From Phocaeicola massiliensis B84634 = Timone 84634 = DSM 17679 = JCM 13223 (GTDB lineage: Bacteria; Bacteroidota; Bacteroidia; Bacteroidales; Bacteroidaceae), in the NCBI RefSeq assembly GCF_000382445.1, contig NZ_KB905472.1:2873603-2937602 (forward strand): a stretch of DNA of 64,000 bases. Direction: 5' to 3'. The notes below the pieces were generated by a model. The model saw nothing but the letters and a program-made list of their open reading frames with translations, was not told the DNA's origin and did no database searches. The translations under genes and the position numbers were made by a program. Below are positions 40,874 to 50,176 of this stretch, piece by piece. Every line of letters starts with the position of its first letter. Position 1 is the first letter of the stretch.

Positions 40874-43009
40874 ATGAAGAGGTTCATCGGGCATACTATC
40901 CTAATACTATTGGCGGAAATATTTCTTTTCTGCCCGATAACGATGAGTCAAAACAATCCTTATAAAATAAACGACCAACTCTATTCCTATTACCAAAAGT
41001 GCAACAGCGCCATCAGGAAGCCCGAAGTATTGCTCATGGCGGATACACTCTTCCACATGGCAAAGAAAAAAGGAGACGTAAAAGCGCAATGCCTTGCCCT
41101 GAACCTGAAATCCGACCATTATTACTTTATCAACGATATCAATACATTGCTCATCGAGAAAGAAAAGGTAGCCGACTTTGCACGCAATACTCCTTATAAG
41201 CAATACATATTCGGAGCATGGAACCGCATTATCACTTACTATTTGAGAAACAGGGAATATGATTCCGCCATCCAAGAACTGAAAAAATATCAGGACGAAG
41301 CCATTCGTTTGGACAATCCTTACGGCATAGGGAAAAGCTACGTGCGCATGGGAGATGTGTATTACCAACAGCGCATGTTCCGGCTTGCCCTCCAACAATA
41401 CAAACAGGCTGTGGATTACTACATACAGACCGGTAATGAAAAAGAGAACTTTTATTCGTATCGCTCCATAAGCTCATGCTATATAAATCTGCAGCGATAC
41501 GAAGAAGCCGAGGAATATGCCCTAAGATGTTTAGATGCTTCCGTCACCCAATCTGCATTGATACAATCCAAACTACTCTTGTTTCAAGTGACATGCAGCA
41601 AAATGGATTCAAAAAAAGCCGACGAACTTCAAAAAGAATTAGCGCAGTACAGAGCTCAGGGAGTGATGAAAGGGACCATCCTTGAAAACTATTTCACTCT
41701 GAACGGTTATTATTATGCAGCATTGGGAAACCTTGACAAAGCCCTTGCATACAGTGATTCCATCAGTGACAAAGGATTGAGTCTTGCGGTCAGATACAAA
41801 GCATTTGAAATGGCAGGGGATTTCTATTCCGCCTTTGCCGAACTATACAAAAAATACCGCCTGCAAGACTCTATCAACCAAGCAAACAATGCGGAAGTAA
41901 TGGCGGCATACAACGCCCGTTTCAATAACCAAAGGCTGGAATTGGAAAAGAACCGCCTGTCTCTCCAAAACACAGAAATGAAACTGGCACAAATGCAAAA
42001 TCGGGAACAAATGATACTGATGGAAAAAGAACAGACACGCATGGAGCTGGAAAACCAGGACTTGCAACTGAAGCAACAACAAACAGCCATCGAACTGGAA
42101 AAAGCCGAAACACAAAAACAACAATTGGAAGTCATACACAAACAAGAACAGCTGCAACGCATCAAAATGGAGCAAGAGACCAATCAGCGCAAGATTTGGG
42201 TGGTGTTCTCCATCTTGATACTTATTTCCGGCTTCTCCAGCATATATGCTTTTACACGCCGGCAGCATGCCAGGCATTTAAAGATAGAAAAAGACGCTGC
42301 CGAAAAAGCACGGCGGCAAGCCGAAAAAGCGGACAAGCTGAAATCGGCTTTCCTACAGAACCTCAGTCATGAAATCCGTACGCCACTCAATGCCATCATC
42401 GGTTTTAATGATTTGCTGAACGATGCCGATGCAGAATTCAGCGAAGAAGAGCGGAGCGAATTACTCGGTCATCTGCACACCAATACCTATTTATTGCTCA
42501 CATTGGTAAATGATGTACTCGACCTCAGCAAACTGGAAAGCGGCAACTATAGCATCTCGCTATCCAATGTCGTCTTGCCCGAACTATGCCAATCCACTTT
42601 AGCAGGCGTGGCACACAGAGTGGCCGAAGGCGTCAGACTGGAGCTGAAACAACCCGATACGGAAATCATCCTGAACACAGACGCGCAACGCCTGCAACAG
42701 ATATTGACCAACCTGCTGGTCAATGCCTGCAAATACACTTCTCAAGGCAGTATCGTCTTGGCTTATGAGATAGCAGGCACCTCTATCATTTTCTCTGTCA
42801 CCGATACCGGCTGCGGCATTGACAAGGAAAAAGGCGAATTGATTTTCCAACGTTTTGAGAAGCTGAACAGCATGAATCCCGGTTTCGGACTCGGTCTGAG
42901 TATTTGCCGGAGCCTCACTACCCTGTTGGGAGGTAAAATCTATCTGGACACACAATACACCGGAGGTGCAAGATTTGTTGTGGAACTCCCTTTACATCCC
43001 CCTGTATAA
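40874..43009 (+). CDS. TPR-containing membrane sensor histidine kinase
   Basis: A 711-residue sensor kinase. The start at 40874 gives a signal-like N-terminus (MKRFIGHTILILLAEIFLF) and follows a -7 box; a frame from 40811 is rejected. A periplasmic TPR array (about 35-330) leads to a Gln/Glu/Lys-rich coiled coil (about 350-435), one membrane helix (about 440-460) and a HisKA domain with His499 in NLSHEIRTPLNAIIGF. The ATPase domain is complete: NLLVNACKYTSQGS, DTGCGIDKEKGE, GFGLGLSICRSL. There is no receiver or HTH domain and no response regulator nearby, so it is an orphan. The signal is unknown. Confidence 0.9.
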   Translation: MKRFIGHTILILLAEIFLFCPITMSQNNPYKINDQLYSYYQKCNSAIRKPEVLLMADTLFHMAKKKGDVKAQCLALNLKSDHYYFINDINTLLIEKEKVADFARNTPYKQYIFGAWNRIITYYLRNREYDSAIQELKKYQDEAIRLDNPYGIGKSYVRMGDVYYQQRMFRLALQQYKQAVDYYIQTGNEKENFYSYRSISSCYINLQRYEEAEEYALRCLDASVTQSALIQSKLLLFQVTCSKMDSKKADELQKELAQYRAQGVMKGTILENYFTLNGYYYAALGNLDKALAYSDSISDKGLSLAVRYKAFEMAGDFYSAFAELYKKYRLQDSINQANNAEVMAAYNARFNNQRLELEKNRLSLQNTEMKLAQMQNREQMILMEKEQTRMELENQDLQLKQQQTAIELEKAETQKQQLEVIHKQEQLQRIKMEQETNQRKIWVVFSILILISGFSSIYAFTRRQHARHLKIEKDAAEKARRQAEKADKLKSAFLQNLSHEIRTPLNAIIGFNDLLNDADAEFSEEERSELLGHLHTNTYLLLTLVNDVLDLSKLESGNYSISLSNVVLPELCQSTLAGVAHRVAEGVRLELKQPDTEIILNTDAQRLQQILTNLLVNACKYTSQGSIVLAYEIAGTSIIFSVTDTGCGIDKEKGELIFQRFEKLNSMNPGFGLGLSICRSLTTLLGGKIYLDTQYTGGARFVVELPLHPPV

Positions 43010-43181
43010 CCGCTTTCTATTCTTTTCCATAAGCTCCGGCTCTGACCAAATGCCCCCCGGTGCAGTGTTTCATGAAATGGAAAAGCCACATTGGAATTAC
43101 TGTTTATTTACAACACAAAAAACAAATGGAAAGAGAGATATTCTTCGTAACCTCCCTATATATTCATTAATCAGCACCACC

Positions 43182-43265
43182 GATTTATAAGTCACTGCCA
43201 CTGATTTATAAATTACCGCTTCCGGTTTATAAATCAGTGGCAGAGATTTATGAATACAGCAAGAG
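43182..43265. repeat. Tandem 21-bp units forming a long perfect palindrome
   Basis: Four 21-bp units start at 43182, 43203, 43224 and 43245, each opening GATTTAT or GGTTTAT. Within them GCCACTGATTTATAAA (43197-43212) is the exact complement of TTTATAAATCAGTGGC (43226-43241), with 13 bases between. The array sits in the 303-base gap between convergent histidine kinase and proC, where no gene is seen. Its design resembles the 22-bp array at 20756-20901. Confidence 0.8.
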
Positions 43266-43312
43266 CCGATTGTCTTTACATACTGAAATTCAATACTTAG
43301 AGAAAGGCTATG

Positions 43313-44089
43313 TCATTCTACGTTGCCGGCCTTTATCGCCTTAATAACGGCTGAAGTAAATCCGGCATGGTCTAATTCATTGATACCCTTGATAGTTATT
43401 CCTCCGGGAGTCGTTACCTTATCAATCTCCACCGAAGGATGGGTATCATTATTCAATATCAGTTCGGCAGCACCTTTTACCGACTGCGCCACCATCTTCT
43501 GAGCATCTTTCGGGCAAACCCCCATCTCAATGCCTGCCTGCATAGCTGCCTGTATATATTTCAACACGTATGCTATGCCGCAAGAAGTCAATGCAGTGGT
43601 AGCTCCCATCTGACTCTCGGGTATCAACATAGCCATTCCAAGCTCATTGAAAATATCCAGCATTAATTGCTCCTGCTCCTTGCTGGCATTGCGACTGGCT
43701 ATCAAAGTCATGCTTTGGCGTTCGGAAATAGCTGTATTGGGAATCAGACGGAAAATAGTCTGTTCCGGACCTACACTATTCACCAACTGTTCAAAAGTCA
43801 CACCCCCTGCGATAGAAACCAACACTTGCCGGGGCTCCAAACGAATTACGCTCAATATCTGGTCTATCAGCCATGGCTTTACAGCCAAAATCACAATATC
43901 GGCATCCTCTATCGCTTTCGGATTTTCCGTCGTTACACGAATCTCCGGATAGTCGGCCTGCAAGGTTTCCAGATTACCACTGAACGGATCGGCTACGGTT
44001 ACATCACTTGCCGGAATAATTGTGCCTTGGGCAAGGCCGCGGGCAATGGCTCCTCCCATATTTCCCGCACCTATAATTGCTACTTTCAT
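43313..44089 (-). CDS. proC: Pyrroline-5-carboxylate reductase
   Basis: A 258-residue NAD(P)H enzyme for the last step of proline synthesis. The start at 44089 gives MKVAIIGAGNMGGAIARGLAQ, the Rossmann loop; upstream in-frame Met at 44194 would add an unlikely hydrophobic leader lying over the promoter. AVKPWLIDQIL and ALTSCGIAYVLKYIQAAMQAG are family features, with the signature TPGGITIKGINELDHAGF near the end. It lies near the arginine genes, separated from argD by the 44.4-47.8 kb insert. Confidence 0.95.
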   Translation of the reverse strand: MKVAIIGAGNMGGAIARGLAQGTIIPASDVTVADPFSGNLETLQADYPEIRVTTENPKAIEDADIVILAVKPWLIDQILSVIRLEPRQVLVSIAGGVTFEQLVNSVGPEQTIFRLIPNTAISERQSMTLIASRNASKEQEQLMLDIFNELGMAMLIPESQMGATTALTSCGIAYVLKYIQAAMQAGIEMGVCPKDAQKMVAQSVKGAAELILNNDTHPSVEIDKVTTPGGITIKGINELDHAGFTSAVIKAIKAGNVE

Positions 44090-44117
44090 ACGATTATAAT
44101 GATTAAGTCTACAAACG

Positions 44118-44125
44118 CAAAGATA
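44118..44125 (-). promoter_or_regulatory. Candidate -7 box for proC
   Basis: Reads TATCTTTG on the minus strand, 29 bases before the proC start at 44089. It falls inside the alternative longer frame and so supports the shorter start. Confidence 0.55.
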
Positions 44126-44355
44126 AAAGGAAAAAAAGAGAAGGACATATGATGAAGAGTTAAAAATAAAATTACTTCTAAAAAGCAGAAACAAAAAGAA
44201 TGACTATCAGTATAAAAAAGTTGAAAGAAGTGTCCTTGCAGACGGAATCAAAAAACACAGAGCATTGGTGAATTTAGGGAGAGGAAACATATAAACTCCA
44301 GATTATAATCGGTTTGGCTTGACAGGGAAAAAGATTTTGTGGAGTATTTATTCGC

Positions 44356-44382
44356 ACAAAGCCTGGGAATTCCAGGCTTTGT
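44356..44382. terminator. Perfect hairpin downstream of the SGNH hydrolase
   Basis: ACAAAGCCTGG (44356-44366) pairs exactly with CCAGGCTTTGT (44372-44382) with a five-base loop. It lies 47 bases after the SGNH stop on the minus strand and probably ends that transcript, although no U-run follows. The rest of the 44090-44428 gap holds only the proC promoter. Confidence 0.5.
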
Positions 44383-44428
44383 ACTTAAATCAGCAGATAA
44401 ACTGCAGGCAAGTATTGAAGTCTTTTAT

Positions 44429-45184
44429 TTATTCATTGCCAATGGCTTTTAAAATAGCCTCTCCCCAATAATTTCCTAGGACCTCTGCGCCTTTCTTATT
44501 GGGATGCAAGTAAAATGTGCCGGCATTCCCTTCTTCGGGAGTAAAATGCGTTGAATAGTTTTCTTTAAAAAAGTCGAAAGCTTCTGTTGAACCGGGAAAA
44601 ACTTGTTTCGGATGAGTGATGGAGTAATGTGCCATTAGTTTTTCTATCATAGGATAGTAACTTTTCAGGCGCTCCAAACCGGCTTTCAAGTACATAGCAC
44701 CGTTGTACGTATTGGGGCTGTACCAGATGGGATATTGTACTACAATTTTGCTTTGTGGGTATAATGCCAACAATTCATCAATAATGGCTTTCATGTTTGT
44801 GTAATATTCTTCCGGTAATACCGGGACACCGAAAGCCATAGTGCAGGCACTGTCGTTGGTTCCCAGCGAAATGGAAAATAATAATTGCCCTTCCCGTTGC
44901 GCCAGTTCCGAAGCTGCTGTTTTTACATTGGGAAACTGTTGCCCGCTAATGGGAAGGAAATTGAGTGTTGTCATACCACTTACTCCGCAATTCCGAAAGG
45001 TTACTTTACCATTCAAATGTTTATCAAGGTATTGGCTGGCACGTATGGGTGCAGCCTCGGTTTTCGGATTTTTCAGTAAAGCTCCTTCTGTAATGCTATT
45101 GCCTATGTAAACAATATTAAGGTTTTGCGCATTCAGGATAGAGCAAAAGAATAGGAGGACGATGATAAGATAGTTTTTGTTCAT
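44429..45184 (-). CDS. Exported SGNH/GDSL hydrolase (esterase)
   Basis: A 251-residue secreted esterase-type enzyme. The signal peptide ends at ILNAQ (20). The four SGNH blocks are visible: the nucleophile Ser in VYIGNSITEG (about 30), Gly in RNCGVSGMTTL, Asn in SISLGTNDSA, and His in YLHPNKKGAEVLG (about 229). The usual Asp three before the His is not in the canonical position. Bacteroides enzymes of this type often remove acetyl groups from glycans. It is a lone minus-strand gene and the substrate is unknown. Confidence 0.85.
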   Translation of the reverse strand: MNKNYLIIVLLFFCSILNAQNLNIVYIGNSITEGALLKNPKTEAAPIRASQYLDKHLNGKVTFRNCGVSGMTTLNFLPISGQQFPNVKTAASELAQREGQLLFSISLGTNDSACTMAFGVPVLPEEYYTNMKAIIDELLALYPQSKIVVQYPIWYSPNTYNGAMYLKAGLERLKSYYPMIEKLMAHYSITHPKQVFPGSTEAFDFFKENYSTHFTPEEGNAGTFYLHPNKKGAEVLGNYWGEAILKAIGNE

Positions 45185-45369
45185 GATTGTTGATTATAAA
45201 GTTATATATTGTTTATGTGTAATCGGCTTCCTGTGTATGTTTAGAACAATTGGGATTTGACAAAGGTATCAATTTATTTGGGATGACCAATGGCATACTT
45301 ATGGAATTTTCTGAGACATGATGAGATTTCGGTGTGTCTGACATATTACCACATATTTTAGTATAGAGA

Positions 45370-45434
45370 TATCAAACCGTCAACCGTAGGAGCAGGGCTT
45401 GCCTGCCCGAACCAACCGCATAAGCAACCGTAAG
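45370..45434. repeat. Dispersed repeat, copy C (half element)
   Basis: ATCAAACCGTCAACC leads into GTAGGAGCAGGGCTTGCC and TGCCCGAACCAACCG, the same order as in the left half of copy D at 47809. Only one arm is present. GCAGG/CCTGC forms a small hairpin (45392-45406). Together with copy D it flanks the phosphodiesterase/porin pair in direct orientation. Confidence 0.5.
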
Positions 45435-45511
45435 ATTATCCATGAAATTAAAAAGAATATCTATGTTTTAGATAATAGTAAATTAGTTACTTTGCAAAAT
45501 TTATAAAGTGT

Positions 45512-45541
45512 ATTTGTCGAATTGGAAACTATCCGACAAAT
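45512..45541. promoter_or_regulatory. Inverted repeat upstream of the phosphodiesterase
   Basis: ATTTGTCG (45512-45519) and CGACAAAT (45534-45541) are exact complements 14 bases apart, about 75 bases before the start at 45616. Two half-sites about two helical turns apart centre to centre would suit a dimeric regulator. The rest of the 45185-45615 gap, apart from copy C, shows nothing. Confidence 0.35.
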
Positions 45542-45615
45542 TATTGCCATAGAAAAGATATTATGCCCAACTCTAAAGTGGTATATCTGTCTGAAAACCT
45601 TTTTTTAAAATTAAT

Positions 45616-46542
45616 ATGATGAAAAACTTAAAAAGTATCATGTCAGTCCTATTGGCTTTATGGATTGTAGGCGTTATGCCGATATCTGCCCGTCCACGGG
45701 CAAAACGGGTTGTAATGATTGCTCTTGATGGCATTTCTGTTCCGGGATTTACTACTGCCCACACTCCTAATCTTGACAATTTATTAGCCCAAGGCGCCTT
45801 GTCATTAACGACTCGTGTAGTAATGCCTTCCGTGACTTTGCCCAATTGGACCAGTCATCTGACCGGCAGTGGTCCCGAGCAGCATGGAGTGGTTGATAAT
45901 GGATGGCAAATAGATAAAAAAGGATTTCCTGCAGTGGAAATTGATAAAGAAGGATATTATCCCTCAGTATTTAAGGTAATGAAAGAAGAAATTCCGGAGT
46001 GTAAAACTGCTTTTTATTATAATTGGATCAATCTTTTTTATCCATATAACAAGAAATATTTAGATGAAGTGAGTTATTTGGAAAATGATGCTTATGTTCC
46101 CAATTATGAAAAGGCATTTGATTTTATAGTCCGGAATCAGGATTTGCCCACACTTGTCTTTTTATATTCAGTGCATACAGACCACGCCGGACATGCTCAT
46201 AAATGGATGTCGGCGGAATATATCAAATCCATAGAAGAGGCGGATATACAAATAGGCGCGTTTATTGATAAAATGAAAAAAGAAGGTTTATATGAAGATA
46301 CCTATTTTATGTTTCTGTCGGATCATGGAGGTATCGGGCATGGGCATGGAGGTTTCTCTGTTGATGAAATGATTGTGCCTTGGGGAATCACCGGTCCTGA
46401 TATAAAAAAAGGGATAAAACTGGAGGAACCTAACAATACAGTAAATACGGCTGCCACCATCTTATATTTGTTTAAGGTAAAGAAGCCGCTTCCATGGGTG
46501 GGTGAAGTACCATTTTCAATTTTTAAGCGAGGTAAGAAATGA
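45616..46542 (+). CDS. Exported alkaline phosphatase-fold phosphodiesterase (NPP-like)
   Basis: A 308-residue type I phosphodiesterase/nucleotide pyrophosphatase. The signal peptide ends near PISAR (26). Metal and catalytic residues are Asp38 in VVMIALDG, the Thr nucleophile (about 74) in MPSVTLPNWTSHLTG, the His/Asp set in SVHTDHAGHAHK and MFLSDHGGIGHGHGG. It is shorter than full NPP enzymes (about 400), lacking some insert loops. Base and codon use is AT-richer than in neighbouring genes, suggesting transfer. The porin gene follows after 101 bases. Likely role: releasing phosphate or nucleosides from extracellular phosphodiesters. Confidence 0.88.
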   Translation: MMKNLKSIMSVLLALWIVGVMPISARPRAKRVVMIALDGISVPGFTTAHTPNLDNLLAQGALSLTTRVVMPSVTLPNWTSHLTGSGPEQHGVVDNGWQIDKKGFPAVEIDKEGYYPSVFKVMKEEIPECKTAFYYNWINLFYPYNKKYLDEVSYLENDAYVPNYEKAFDFIVRNQDLPTLVFLYSVHTDHAGHAHKWMSAEYIKSIEEADIQIGAFIDKMKKEGLYEDTYFMFLSDHGGIGHGHGGFSVDEMIVPWGITGPDIKKGIKLEEPNNTVNTAATILYLFKVKKPLPWVGEVPFSIFKRGKK

Positions 46543-46643
46543 TAAACCGGATGTTACCGAAAAGTGATTTTGAAATAGCATTGTGTGTTTACTTACCGGT
46601 CATAGAGAATGTTTCAATCACTTTTTAAACAGATAAACAGCCT

Positions 46644-47756
46644 ATGTATTATAAGTGGCGGGGATTTTTGCTTGCTTTTTTGTTCCCTATTATTGTGTCG
46701 GCCAATACAGATGGACCTGTAAAATTGGGCGGTCGATTATTTATTGATGGAGGTCTTTTTACAAAGAATTCTTATTCAGCTCATGCCAAAGCTGAAATAA
46801 CGGATGTCCGGTTAACCGGAAAAATTACTTTGCCCGATGAATGGTATACAAAAATAGATGTGGGCTTTGCCGGCAACAAAGTTTCGTTGAAAGATGCTTT
46901 TGTTCAGAAGAAATGGGGAAATAATAATTTTCGAATCGGTTATATGTTGGGGATGTGCTGTATAGAGCAGTCTGCCAGTACCAATGACTATGTCTTCATG
47001 ACCGGTGCCAATGCTGCCGAAACTTTCTATTTGGGACGAAGGGTGGGAGTATCTTATACTTTTTCGCAGAATAAATATTATTGTTCGGCCGGAGTCTTTT
47101 GCGGAGATGGAGCGGAATATGATGATAAGGTACTACCCGGTTACAATGCAACCTTGCGTGGAGTGTTTCGTCCGTTAAATGAAGCCGGGAAATTGCTCCA
47201 TCTGGGAGTAGGTGGTTTATTCCGCAGACCGGACAGAGAGAAAGAACAAAAAGACAGATTGGTAACTTTCAGCTCCAATGGTGTTACCGGCTTGTCTGTC
47301 CCTTCGGTATTGGACATAGAAATAAACAACGTAAAGCATACATTCCAATGGAATTTGGAGGCATTGTATCTATCCCGCCGCTTTTTTCTTCAAGGAGAAT
47401 ATTTAAACATGAATGTACAGCGTGCGCAGGCTGCCTGCTACCGGCCTTGGGGAGCATATATACAAGGAGGATTCTTGATAAAAGGAAATTTCTTTAATTA
47501 TGATGAATGGGATGCTTTACCCTTGACTCCGAAAGAAAGTAAGTCTCTGTTATTGTCCGGCCGGATTAATGTTACCAATCTGAATGACGGACCGGTTAAA
47601 GGAGGAATGCAACAAGACATCACGGTGGGACTGAATTATTACATGAACAAGTTTCTGATATTGAAATTGAACGGTTCTGTAGTATGGACTAAAGACATGG
47701 AGGAGGTGAAAAGGTCTTTTGGCGTGTTACAGGCACGCTTGCAAGTACGTTTTTAA
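46644..47756 (+). CDS. OprO/OprP-like phosphate-selective porin
   Basis: A 370-residue outer-membrane beta barrel. The signal peptide ends at VSANT (about 22), and GPVKLGGRLFIDGGLF with alternating strands and a terminal aromatic (LQVRF) fit the Porin_O_P family. LPDEWYTKIDVGFAGNKVSLKDAFV is the usual early barrel region. It is co-directional with the phosphodiesterase and shares its AT-rich composition, so the two look like one imported module for phosphate-containing nutrients. Anion selectivity is inferred from family, not seen. Confidence 0.8.
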   Translation: MYYKWRGFLLAFLFPIIVSANTDGPVKLGGRLFIDGGLFTKNSYSAHAKAEITDVRLTGKITLPDEWYTKIDVGFAGNKVSLKDAFVQKKWGNNNFRIGYMLGMCCIEQSASTNDYVFMTGANAAETFYLGRRVGVSYTFSQNKYYCSAGVFCGDGAEYDDKVLPGYNATLRGVFRPLNEAGKLLHLGVGGLFRRPDREKEQKDRLVTFSSNGVTGLSVPSVLDIEINNVKHTFQWNLEALYLSRRFFLQGEYLNMNVQRAQAACYRPWGAYIQGGFLIKGNFFNYDEWDALPLTPKESKSLLLSGRINVTNLNDGPVKGGMQQDITVGLNYYMNKFLILKLNGSVVWTKDMEEVKRSFGVLQARLQVRF

Positions 47757-47808
47757 TCTTCCTGTCAGGAAAATACTCCAAACCGTGTGAAAGAGAAAAT
47801 GTAAAGGA

Positions 47809-47962
47809 GACGTATCAAATCATCAACAGCAAAGACAGGGGGGATACCTGCCCGAACCAACAGTCACAACCCTGGAAGTAATACACCGGGCAAACTGTTT
47901 TCGGGCGAGCAAGCCTCTCCCCTACCGACAAAAGAACAGCATTCTCCATGTCTTGATACGTC
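47809..47962. repeat. Dispersed palindromic repeat, copy D (154 bp)
   Basis: Ends in a 10-bp inverted repeat, GACGTATCAA (47809-47818) and TTGATACGTC (47953-47962). Inside, TGCCCG and CGGGCA pair, and CAAGCCTCTCCCCTAC resembles the right arm of other copies. It fills the gap between the porin gene and argD. Confidence 0.65.
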
Positions 47963-48068
47963 CCCTTTTCATTGCAAATCTGCTTAGATCAACATATCCG
48001 GTTATTAGGATTTACTCTGATCCCGGCAAGTTTTTTCTTTCGCTAATTATTATTCCAGCATATAGTGT

Positions 48069-49193
48069 TTATGGCAATATTTTACGAAAGCGAGCTAAAA
48101 ATTCATCAGCCTCAGCCATGCTCAAACAAAGAGGAGGCAACAAGCGGATAACATTTGTGCCACTGACACCGGTGAATACTTTTTGTTCAAACAACAAACG
48201 CTGACGCAATTCCTTAATAGGTTCATCAAATTCCATACCAATCATCAGCCCTTCACCGCGGACTTCTTTTATTTGTGGAAGTTTCTTCAATTCGGCCAAT
48301 AAGTGGGCACCGACCTTAGCGGCATTCTCCACCAGATTTTCCTGCTTCATCACATCCAGCACGGCAATGGCAGCGGAACAAGCCAAATGATTTCCCCCGA
48401 AAGTAGTACCGAGCTGTCCGTATACCGGCTTGAACTTCGGACTAATCAAGACACCTGCCATGGGGAAACCGTTACCGATTCCCTTTGCCATGGTTATCAT
48501 ATCGGGACGGATACCCGCATGCTGATGGGCAAAGAATTTACCGCTTCGTCCGTAACCCGACTGGATTTCATCCAGCACAAGCACTGCGTCTGCCGCTTCA
48601 CATGCCTTGCTCAGGTTTTGCAAAAATTCAGCATCGGGTATCTGAATACCTCCAACCCCCTGAATTCCTTCAATAATCACAGCACACACATCGCCTTTTG
48701 CCAGCTCTGTTTTAACAGCTTCTATATCATTCAAAGGCAGATACGTCACATGACCGTTCGCATTAATCGGAGCAATAATCTTCGGATTATGAGTTGCTTC
48801 TACTGCCAATGAAGTACGTCCGTGAAATGCTTTGCTGAAAGAAAGCACCCGTTTCCGTCCGTTATAGAAAGAGGCGAGCTTCAAGGCGTTTTCGTTTGCT
48901 TCGGCCCCACTGTTGATGAGAAACAGCTGATAGTCATCGTATCCCGAAATCTCGCCTAATCGGTCTGCCACTTCCTGCTGTAACTTGTTAATCACCGAAT
49001 TGGAATAGAAGCCCAACCGTGCCACCTGATTGCTTATCATCTCTACATAATGCGGATGTGCATGACCGATAGAAATGACAGCATGACCGCCATACAGGTC
49101 GAGGTATTCTGTACCTTTATCATCCCATACATGGCAACCTTTTCCTTTTACGATATTAATATCGAAAAGAGGATATACATCGAATAATTTCAT
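48069..49193 (-). CDS. argD: Acetyl/succinylornithine aminotransferase
   Basis: A 374-residue PLP enzyme converting N-acylglutamate semialdehyde to N-acylornithine. INSGAEANENALKLA binds phosphate, DEIQSGYGRSGKFFAHQH holds the PLP Asp, and MAKGIGNGFPMAG contains the Schiff-base Lys. In Bacteroides the acyl group is probably succinyl. It is the last gene of argR-GNAT-argG-argC-argD, 12 bases after argC. Ends at 48069 just after copy D of the dispersed repeat. Confidence 0.94.
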   Translation of the reverse strand: MKLFDVYPLFDINIVKGKGCHVWDDKGTEYLDLYGGHAVISIGHAHPHYVEMISNQVARLGFYSNSVINKLQQEVADRLGEISGYDDYQLFLINSGAEANENALKLASFYNGRKRVLSFSKAFHGRTSLAVEATHNPKIIAPINANGHVTYLPLNDIEAVKTELAKGDVCAVIIEGIQGVGGIQIPDAEFLQNLSKACEAADAVLVLDEIQSGYGRSGKFFAHQHAGIRPDMITMAKGIGNGFPMAGVLISPKFKPVYGQLGTTFGGNHLACSAAIAVLDVMKQENLVENAAKVGAHLLAELKKLPQIKEVRGEGLMIGMEFDEPIKELRQRLLFEQKVFTGVSGTNVIRLLPPLCLSMAEADEFLARFRKILP

Positions 49194-49205
49194 AACTCTT
49201 CTTTT

Positions 49206-50174
49206 TTAGAAAGCAGCCGGCTTCAGTTTCAAGCCTACGGTTTCTTCCAGATTGAACATCAGGTTCATGTTATGGACAGCCTGACCGCTGGCACCTTTCA
49301 ACAAGTTATCGATACAAGAGATTATCAACAGTTTATCGCCATGTTTCTCCAAATGAATCAAACACTTGTTGGTGTTCACCACCTGCTTTAAGTCTATGTT
49401 TTTATCTATGATATGAACAAAGGAATCCTCGGCATAGTAGTCCGTATACATCTTCACCAGCTCTTCCAGTTCTACTTTGCATTTCACAACCAATGTGGCA
49501 AAGATACCACGCGGAAAGTCTCCACGGTAAGGAATAAAATCTATTTCAGAATCAAAACTGTTCTGCAACTGCTTCAATGACTGTTTGATTTCGGGCACAT
49601 GCTGGTGAGAAAACGGTTTATAGATGCTCATGTTATTGTTGCGCCAGCTGAAGTGGCTTGTCGCACCCGGTTTGACACCGGCACCGGTGCTTCCCGTAAT
49701 AGCATTCACCATCACATCTTCGTTCAGCAACAAGTGTTTTGCCAGAGGTAATAACCCCAACTGGATACAAGTAGCAAAACACCCCGGGTTTGCCACATGC
49801 TTGCTATGACAGATGGCACGACGATTCAGCTCGGGCAAGCCATAAATAAAGTCGTGGTCATCACTCTTGATACGATAGTCCATACTGAGGTCGATGATTT
49901 TCAAATCCTCGGGCACATTATGACTATCCATAAACTTCTTCGTGTCACCATGGGCGGTACAGAAGAACAATACATCTATCTCGTCCAAAGGAAGCCGGTC
50001 GGTAAATACCAAATCGGTTTCACCGTAAAGCCCTTCATGTACGTCGGTAATCTTATTGCCGGCGTTGCTGCTACTGTTTATAAACTTTATCTCTACTTCG
50101 GGATGATTAATCAGCAGACGAATCAATTCGCCTGCCGTATAACCTGCCCCACCGATAATTCCTACTTTAATCAT
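49206..50174 (-). CDS. argC: N-acyl-gamma-glutamyl-phosphate reductase
   Basis: A 322-residue NADPH reductase, third step of arginine synthesis. GIIGGAGYTAGELIRLL is the dinucleotide-binding loop and VANPGCFATCIQLGLLPL contains the catalytic Cys. ITGSTGAGVKPGATSHFSWR is also typical. It starts two bases after the argG stop, so the two are coupled. The acyl chain used in Bacteroides is likely succinyl. Confidence 0.95.
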   Translation of the reverse strand: MIKVGIIGGAGYTAGELIRLLINHPEVEIKFINSSSNAGNKITDVHEGLYGETDLVFTDRLPLDEIDVLFFCTAHGDTKKFMDSHNVPEDLKIIDLSMDYRIKSDDHDFIYGLPELNRRAICHSKHVANPGCFATCIQLGLLPLAKHLLLNEDVMVNAITGSTGAGVKPGATSHFSWRNNNMSIYKPFSHQHVPEIKQSLKQLQNSFDSEIDFIPYRGDFPRGIFATLVVKCKVELEELVKMYTDYYAEDSFVHIIDKNIDLKQVVNTNKCLIHLEKHGDKLLIISCIDNLLKGASGQAVHNMNLMFNLEETVGLKLKPAAF

Positions 50175-50176
50175 AA

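Noticed and set aside
43182..43265. CRISPR or iteron (replication origin) array
   Set aside because: There are no spacers, no cas or rep gene nearby, and the units form one palindrome between two ordinary chromosomal genes.
44090..44194. 35-residue hydrophobic leader on ProC
   Set aside because: ProC is cytoplasmic and the leader overlaps a -7 box; the Rossmann start MKVAIIGAGNMG is at 44089.
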